A DNA stretch of 64,000 nucleotides, taken from Sphingopyxis sp. JAI108 (GTDB taxonomy: Bacteria > Pseudomonadota > Alphaproteobacteria > Sphingomonadales > Sphingomonadaceae). A model generated the notes under the pieces. That model was not told where the DNA came from and made no database searches. It saw nothing but the letters and a program-made list of their open reading frames with translations. Made by a program: the position numbers and the translations under genes. Shown here piece after piece: positions 41,701-50,700 of this stretch. Every line of letters starts with the position of its first letter. Position 1 is the first letter of the stretch. The DNA lies in assembly GCF_013410105.1 (NCBI RefSeq), contig NZ_JACCCJ010000001.1, positions 2,216,052-2,280,051 on the forward strand, read 5' to 3'.

Positions 41701-44700
41701 TGTTGGCGCCGGTCAGGACGAGCGTCCCGGCGTCGGTCTTGACCAGCTGGGCGCTGCCAGTGATCGCGCTGGCGAGTGTCGCGGTATAGGTCGTCCCCGC
41801 CGCAGTGCCGTCGCCGACCCGGATAGCCGACTGAGGCCCGGTCAGCGTCAGGTCGCCGCCGGTGACGGTATAGCCATCGACCGCGAACTGCAGACCCGAG
41901 GCGATGACCGCGCCAAGGCCATTGTCGATCGTGACCGTGCCCGGCGCGCCGGTGAAGATGGCGAACGTGTCATCGTCGAACGGCGCATTGACCGCGCCCG
42001 ACGCATCGGTCCAGTTGTCGTTGCCGGTGCCGTTCTGCCAGGTGCCATCGCCGCCGTTGACGGCACCGTCGAACTTCGGTCCCGCTGCGCCGTCCCAGAA
42101 GCTCAGTACCGCCCCGCCAGTGTTGATCAAGTTGACCTGGTTCGCGACGGCGGTCTGGACGAACACATCCGAACCCGCCGGCATGGTGCCGATCGCAAGG
42201 CCGTTGTCGGTGAGCGTGCCGCCATAGTTGATCACGCGGTAGAGGCCGATGTCGAACGCGCCGCCGGGGGTCACCGCGACGTCGATCGTGCCATCGAGCG
42301 TGAGGTCGCCGCCGACATGGACCACGTCGTTGAGCGGATTGCCCGGCGCGTTCGCGAGGCCGAAATCATAGGCCAGTGACGCCCCCGCCGCGAACGACAG
42401 AACGCCCTTGACGGTAAGCGCACCCGCTCCGCCAGCACCCGGCGCCAACGCAGCACCATCCGCCACGCTGACATCGCCTCCGATGATGCCGGTGCCGCCC
42501 AGCGTCGCGCCCGAAGCGACGGCGGTGAGGCCCGTGGCCGCGCTCTGGTCGCCATTGACCAGCAGCGTTCCGCGATCGACGCTGGTCGCGCCGGTGTAGC
42601 TGTTGGCGCCGGTCAGCACCATCGTGCCGCTGCCCACCTGCGTCAGCGTGCCGGTGCCCGAGATCAGCCCCGCGTACGTGACCGCATCGGACCGGTTGAA
42701 CGCCAGCGCCGCGTTATTCACGACGTCGCCGGTGATACCGCCGGTCGTGCCGCCATTGCCGAGCTGGAGCACGCCCGCGCTGATGGTCGAGCCGCCGGTA
42801 TAATTGTTGTTGGCGGTGAGAATGGTTGTGCCGGTGCCGATCTGGTTGACCGCACCATTGCCGGTGATCGCGCCCGCGAAGATCAGGCTGTCGGCGCGGT
42901 TGAACGCCAGCACGCCGTTGTTGGCGACGTTGCCTGAGATCGACCCGCTCGTCCCGCCATTGCCGAGTTGCAGCGTACCTGCCGCGATCGTAGTACCGCC
43001 GGCATAGCCATTGTCGGCGGTCAGCACGAGGCTGCCCGCGCCGTCCTTGGTGAGCGCGCCCGCGCCCGAGACCACTCCGTTTAGCGTCAAGGTCGTGCCG
43101 CCATCGGCCAGGAAAGAGCCCGCGCCTGCCAGATCGACCGCGCGGTTCGACGCCATGTCAGCGGTCGTGTTCAGGGTGCCGCCGTCGAGGCTCAGCCCGC
43201 CCGCCGCATCGCCGAGATTGGCGTCGGACGAGACTCGCACCGTGCCGCCGTTAATTGCTGTACCGCCAGCATATGTATTGGTACCCGCCAGAACGAGCGT
43301 GCCTGCATCGGTCTTGACCAATTGCGCGGCACCCGTGAGCGCGGCGTCGATGGTCGCTGTATAACCGCTGCTCGCCGCACTGCCGTCGCCGACCTGCACG
43401 ATCGCGCCGGTTCCGGTGAGCGTCAGCGCGTCTCCGGTGACCCGATAGCCGTCGCTGGCGAATTGCATTCCCGAGGCGAGGACGTTGCCGCCGACGTTGT
43501 CGATCGTCACCGTCCCCGGAGCTGCCGAGAAGATGGCAAAGCTGTCCTGGGCATAATCGGCATTGGGCGTGCCCGAGGCACTGGTCCAGTTGTTGGAGCC
43601 GCCGCCGACGCGCCACACGCCGTCGCCGCCGTTGACGGCGCCGTCATTCTTGGGACCGGCAGCGCCGTCCCAGAAGCTCAAGGTGAGCCCGGCGGTGTTG
43701 ACCAGATTGACCTGGCCCGCAATCGCCGTCTGCACCGATACGCTGCTACCGCCCGGCAAGGCGCCGAGCGCAAGTCCATTGTCACTGAGCGCGCCGCCAT
43801 AGTTGAACGCGCGGTAGATGCCGGGACCGAAGCTGCCGCCCGCTGGAACGGTGACGTTGATCGTGCCGTCGAGTGTCAGATCGCCCCCGACGTTGACCAG
43901 ATCGTTGAGCGCGCCGCCCGCGATATTCGCCGCACCGAACTCAAAATCGAGCACCGAGCCCGCGCCGAGCGCAAGGTTCCCGTTGATTGTCAGCGTGCCG
44001 ACATTGTTGGTGCCGGCTGCGAGCGTGGCGCCATCGGCAATCGCGACATTACCGCCGATAATGCCCGAGCCGCCCAACGTCGCGCCCAGCGCGATGTTCG
44101 TCGCGCCCATCGCCGCCGATTGATCGCCGTTTACGAACAGGCTGCCCGCCATCACTTCGACATCGCCGGCGAAGCCGTTGGCCCCGGTCAGGACCAGATC
44201 GCCCACGCCCGCCTTGGTGAACCCGCCGGTGCCCGAAACGGTGCCACCCAGGGTCAGCGTCGTGCCCGGATCGGTGAGCAAGGTGCCCGCTCCGAGCAGA
44301 TCGACCGCACGGTTCGAACTCATCGTGGCGGTGGTGCCCAGCGTGCCGCCATTCAGAGTCAGCGCGCCTGCCGCGTCGCCGAGATTGACGTCGCTCGAAA
44401 TGCGCAGCGTGCCCGCATCGATCCGGGTGCCGCCCGTGTAGTTGTTGGTCCCCGAAAGCACCAGCGTGCCGAGATCGGATTTGACCAGCTGGCTGTTGCC
44501 GATGAGGGCGCTGCCGATCGTCGCGGTATGACCGAGACCGACAGCCGTGCCGTCGCCCACCCGGATCACCGACTGCGGCCCGATCAGGGTCAGGTCCTGA
44601 CCCGTGATCGTATAGCCGTCCGTCGCGAACTGCATACCTGACGCGCGAACCGCGCCCAGACCGTTATCTACGCTGATCGTTCCCGCGGCGCCCCCAAAGA

Positions 44701-47700
44701 TCGCAAAGGCGCTGTCGAGGAAGGGCGCATTGATCGATGCATCATCGAGCGTCCAATTGTCGTTGCCGGATGCGTTCTGCCAGATGCCATCGCCGCCGGT
44801 GATGAGGCCGTCGTTGCGCGCGCCCGCCGCACCGTCCCAGAAACGTAGGGCGAGGCCGTTGGTGTTGATCAGGTTGACCTGATTGGCCACCGATGTCTGG
44901 ACATAGAAATCGGTGCCCGACGGGATCGTGCCAATCACCAGGCCGTTGTTGGTGAGCGTGCCGCCATAGTTGATGACCCGGTAGATGCCCGGATCGAAGC
45001 TGCCGCCGCCGCTCGTCGTCACGTTGAGCGTGCCGCCGAGCGTGAGATCGCCGCCGACATTGACGAGGTCATTGAGCGGCCCGCCGACTATATCCGACTG
45101 ACCGAACTCATAAGCGAGCACGGCGTTGGGGCTGAAACCGAGATTGCCGTTGATTGTAAGCGTGCCCGGACCGGTCGCATCGCCCGGCGTCAGCGTCGCG
45201 CTGCCGCCGACCAGGACGTCGCCGCCGATCGTGCCAGTTCCCCCGAGCGCGCCGCCGCCGAGCACATTGGTCGTGCCGTTCGCCGCGGTCTGATTGCCAT
45301 TGATGAGCAACGTGCCGGACGAGATGACCGTCGATCCGGTATAGCTGTTGTCGGCGGTCAGGATCGTGGTGCCGGCGCCCTCCTGACGGACATCGCCCGT
45401 ACCGGAGATCAAACCCGCGAAGCTGTATTCGTTCGAGCGGTTGAAGATCAGCGCCGCATTGTTGACGACGTCGCCGGTGATGCCGCCGGTCGTGCCGCCC
45501 GCACCAAGCTGGAGCACGCCCGCGCTGATCGTCGTGCCGCCGGTATAATTGTTATCCGCGGTGAGAATGGTGGTGCCAGAGCCGATTTGGCTGACCGCAC
45601 CGCCCCCGGTTATCGCGCCGGCGAAGGTCAGGCTGTCGGAGCGGTTGAATGCGAATATGCCATCATTGGCGACATCGCCGAGGATCGCGCCGCTCGTCCC
45701 ACCATTGCCGAGCTGGAGTGTGCCCGCCACGATCGTCGTGCCGCCTGCATAGGCGTTGTCGGCGGTCAGCACGAGATTGCCCGCGCCGTCCTTGGTGAGC
45801 GCACCCGCGCCTGACACTACACCGTTCAGGGTCAGCGTCGTGCTACCATCGGTCAGGAACGTGCCCGAGCCCGCCAGATCGACGACCCGGGTCGAATTGA
45901 TGTCCGCCGTGTTATTGAGCACGCCGCCGTTGAGGCTGAGCCCGCCCGCCGCATCGCCAAGGTTGGTGTCGGACGAAATGCTGAGCGTGCCGCCGTTTAC
46001 CGCCGTGCCGCCCGTGTAGCTGTTGGTGCCTGTCAGCACGAGCGTGCCGCCCAGATCCTTGACCAGTCGTGCCGAGCCGGTCAGTTCCGCGGTAATGGTG
46101 GTGGTGATGCCGGCATCGGCCGGGCTGCCGTCGCCCGTGCGGATCAAGGCATCCGAGCCGGTCAGCGTCAGCGGGGCGCCCGCGATCGTGTAGCCGTCCG
46201 CGGCGAACTGCATGCCGGCCGTCAGGACATTGCCGCTGCCATTGTCGACCGTGACCGTGCCGCTGGCCCCCTGGAAGATCGCGAAGCTGTCCTGGGCATA
46301 GTCGGCGTTGATCGCACCGTTCACTTCGGTCCAGTCATTCTGGCCGCCGCCCAATACCCAGGTGCCGTCACCGCCCTGGATCGTGCCGTCGTTCTTCGGC
46401 TGGCCCGTGCCGTCCCAGAAATTGAGCGTCAGACCCGCGGTATTCGCCAGGTTGACCTGCCCTGCGATCGCGGTCTGGACGAACACGTCGCTGCCCGGCG
46501 GCATGGTGCCGAGGGCAAGACCGTTGTTGGTCAGCGCGCCCGAATAGTTGAACATCCGGTAGACACCCGGGCCGAAGCTGCCGCCCGACGTCTGGTTGAC
46601 ATTGACCACGCCGCCCAGCGTAAGGTTGCCGCCCACATTGACGAGATCGTTGAGCGGCCCGCCCGGCACGTTCGCCTGACCGAACTCGAAATTGAGCTGC
46701 GAGGCGTTGCCGAGCGCAAGGTTGCCGTTGACGGTGAGTGCGCCGACGCCATTGCTGCCCGCCGCCAGCGTGCCGCCGTCGGCGATGGTCACGCTGCCGC
46801 CGATCGTGCCGGTGCCGCCCAGCGTCGCGCCGGAGGCGACGCTGGTCAGGTTCGTCGCGCCCGCCTGGTTGCCGTTCACCAGCAGCGTGCCCGAATTGAC
46901 GATTGTCGGGCCGGCATATGTATTGTTGCCGGTCAGAACGGTCGTGCCCGGACCTGCCTGAGTGAAGCTGCCACCGCCCAGAATCGTACCGCCCAGCGCT
47001 AGTGTGCCCGACCGGTTGACGACGAGCGCGCCATTATTGAGCACATTGCCGGCGATGCTGCCGGTCGCGCCCCCATTGCCGACCTGGAGCGTGCCCGCAC
47101 TGATGGTCGTCCCGCCCGTGTAGTTGTTGTCCGCGACCAGCACGAGCGCGCCGGTGCCAGTCTTGGTGAGTGCGCCCGGCCCCGATACCGCCCCCGTCAG
47201 TGTCAGGGTCGTTCCGGCATCAGTCGAGAAGGTGCCTGCGCCTGCGAGATTGGTCGCGCGGCCCGAGGTGAAGCTCGCCGTCGTGTTGAGCGTGCCGCCG
47301 TTGAAGGTCAGCCCACCGCTCGCCGCGCCCAAGTTCGCGTCGCTCGATACCTGAAGCGTGCCCCCCGTGATGCTGGTGCCGCCCTGGTAGCTGTTGGTGC
47401 CGGTCAGCGTCGTCGTGCCGCTGCCGATCTGACGGACCGCGCCAGTGCCCGAGATCGTGCCGCTGAAGCCATAGGCATTGTTGCGGTTGAACGTCAGTGT
47501 GCCGTTGTTGACGACATCGCCGACGATACTGCCGGTCGGGCCGCCATTGCCGAGTTGCAGCGTGCCCTGCGCGATCGTCGTACCGCCGGTATAGCTGTTC
47601 GTGCCTGTCAGCACCGTCGTGCCGGCACCAAGCTGCTGGACGGCGCCCTGGCCCTGGATCGTGCCGCCGATGGTTAGCGCGTCCGACCGGTTGAACCCCA

Positions 47701-50700
47701 GCGCGGTGCCGTTCGCAACGTTGATCGTGCTGCTGACGATCGAACCGGCCGTGCCGCCATTACCGATGATCAGCGTGCCCGCGTTGACGTTGGTGGCGCC
47801 CGTATAGCTGTTGGCGCCGGTCAATATCCACTTGCCGCTGTCATTCTTGGCGAGCGAGGTGATGTTGGACGCGTTCAGATTGCCGATCGTCGCACCCATG
47901 ACATTGTCGTCGGCATTGGTGCCGCCCAGCGCCATCACGCGCGCGCCGCCGCCCGAATAGGATACGGCGCCGGTGTTGGTGAAGTTGACCGCGCCGGTTC
48001 CCGAAGATTCGATAAAGGTCGTGCCGGTCGCCAGGGTGAAGCGGCGGTCGGTGCTGTCGCCCGTTCCGGTGTAACGCAGCGTTGAGCCGCTGCCTATGAT
48101 CAGGTTCGACGCGGCGTTGGACGACGTGCCGATGCTGCTGCCGACGCCGCCGTTGGATAGTTTGTCGACCCCGAGCACGCCGCCCAATATCTGCGTCGTG
48201 CCCGTATAGCCGCTGCCCGAATTTGTCAGAATCCAGGTGCCGGCGTCCTGCTTGATGAAGGAGGTGACGCCGGCGCCGTTGTTGTCGAGGCGAAGTCCGA
48301 ACCTGTTATCGCCCAGATAGGTGCCGCCAAGCCGGACGATCTGTGCGCTGTTTGGATTTGCGAAGACAATCGCACCGGTGTTCGTGAAATCGACCGCACC
48401 CGTGCCCGACGAGAGTATCTGCGCCGTGCCGCCGATGGTCATCAACCGGTCGGTGCTGCTGCCCGCACCGAGATAGGTCAGGGCACCGTTGTTGACGACA
48501 AGATTGCTGGCGGCGTTGCTCGACGCGCCGATCGAACTGTTGGTGCCGCCGTTGGTCAGACATTGCACCTGCAAGATACCGCCGGTCACGCTGGTGCCGC
48601 CAGTGAAGTTGCTGTTGCAGCCGGAGAGATATTGGGTGCCGCCGCCCGTTTTCACGAAACCGCCGGTCCCCGTGATGAGGCCGGCATAAGTCCCGTTCGC
48701 CCCGCCCACCGTCAGCGTGCCAGAACCGAGTTGGACATTGCCCCCGGCGGCGCCACCGCCGCTCAGGACGCTAGCGGACATGTTGAAGCCGTTGAGATCC
48801 AGTACGGCGCCCGCGACATTGGACAGCGTGAAGCTGCCCGTGCCGAACGCCGTGGCCGACCCGGCCCGCAGAATACCTCCTTCGACGCGCGTCTCGCCTG
48901 TAGAGCTGCTGACGCCCGACAGGATCAGCGTGCCCGCGCCCCGTTTGATCAGCGACCCGGGCCCGACGGTAGCGCCTGTGAACTCCAAGGTAGTGCCGGG
49001 ATCGCTCACCTGGATGTAGCCGAAGCCGGCGCCGAGGGTGAAGCCGCGGTCCGTGGTCTGGTTAGTGCCGACCGCTGTGTAGTTTAATATACCGCTGTTC
49101 TGGAGAACAAGGTTGCCTGGGTCGCGGTCCGACGCACCGATGCCACTGTTCACGCCGCCGTTCTGGATGCAGTCGGTACTGAGGACCGAGCCGCCAAACG
49201 CGCCAGTTATGGTCGTGATGCCATCGTAGCTGTTGCCGCAGCCGGTCATCACCTGGGTGCCGTTGGTATGGGTGACGTTGCCGGCGCCGCTGATCGTGCC
49301 GGTGAAGCCCGGAGAGCCGCTATTGGCACCGCCGATCGTGAGCGTGGTTCCGGCCAGCGCGCCGAGAGTCACGTTCCCGCCGCCATTGAGTGCGCCGATC
49401 TGGTTGCTGTTGTCCGCGAGATCGAGGGTGGCCCCGGCATTCACCGTCATCGCAGACGAGACGGTGCCGAACACGCCCGTCGTGCTGCCGCCTGCGAGTG
49501 CCGCGCCCGCGCGCAGGGTGCCGGCGTTGACCACGGTAATGCCTGTGTAGCTGCTGGTCCCGGCCAACACCAAGGTTCCGTCGCCGTACTTCTCCAGCCT
49601 TCCCGCGCCGGCGATCGCGCCTCCCACCGTCAGCTCTGTCGCCATCGCGCTGACGTCGATCCTGCCAGCACCATTTTCAATCGTGAAGCCGCGGTCGATA
49701 TCGACCGAGCCGCCGGTATATTGGAGCGTGCCGCCGTTGAGCAGCACGAGGTTGGTCGAATCGCTGGTTGCGGCCCCGATGCCGCTGACCTGCCCGCCCT
49801 CGGCGAGCGTGCCCACCGACAGGATGCCGTCTTCCACGCGCGTGACACCGACGTAATCGTTGGCGGCATTGGCTAACGTCAGGGTACCACCACCAGTCTT
49901 GATGAGGCCGGCGTCGTCCGGACTTGTGACGAGGCCGGTGAATGTCAGGTTTGCTGCGCCGCTTGCGATCTCGATGGTCCGCGACAGTCCGCCGTTTACC
50001 AGCGTAAAGCCGCGGTCCGTGGTTACCGTGTCGCCGGTATATTGCAGAATGCCACCTTCGAGCACCAAGCTGGCGGGCGCCGCGCTGGACGCTCCGATGG
50101 CACTCGCCGCGCCGCCATCGCCTATGCTGTTTACGATCAAGCGGCCGTTGCTGAGCATGGTCGCGCCGGTATAGGTGCTGGCGCCGGTGAGGCTGACGGT
50201 GCCCTGGCCGCCCTTTGTGAAACCAGTCGCCCCGCCATTGTCGACGATGGTCGAGGAGACGGTGAGCGTGCCGGTGCCATTGTGCAGCACGCCTAGGACG
50301 CCGCCGGCGCCGGACAGACCGGTCAGGTTGCCACCGGTGATCGTCTGGTTGTTGGCGAGGACCGAGGGCGCGATGATGATCGTGCCGTCCACGCCGAGCG
50401 TCTGGCCGTCCGCTATCGCCACGGTCGCCGTTGCGTCGGGCGTGGTGAATTGCAGGCCGCCAAGCTGGATGCTGCTCCCGACGGTACCGAAATAACTCTC
50501 GGCATCGCCGTCGCTGTCGGAGATGAACTCTCCGTTTGCCCAAGTCGAGGCGTCGTCCTTGTCCGTATAATCCGCATCGGTGAACGCGAGGATGCTACCG
50601 CCGACAACCTTGGCATAGTCGGTGCCGTTGACGGTCGCCCAGCCGCCGAGACTGGTGTTGCTGGTCGTGAAATTGCCGCTCGTTGGCAGGTTGAAGTTAA

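Noticed and set aside
43322..44641. 440-codon plus-strand frame within the autotransporter
   Set aside because: Shadow of the repetitive Gly/Thr-rich autotransporter sequence, which is open in several frames.
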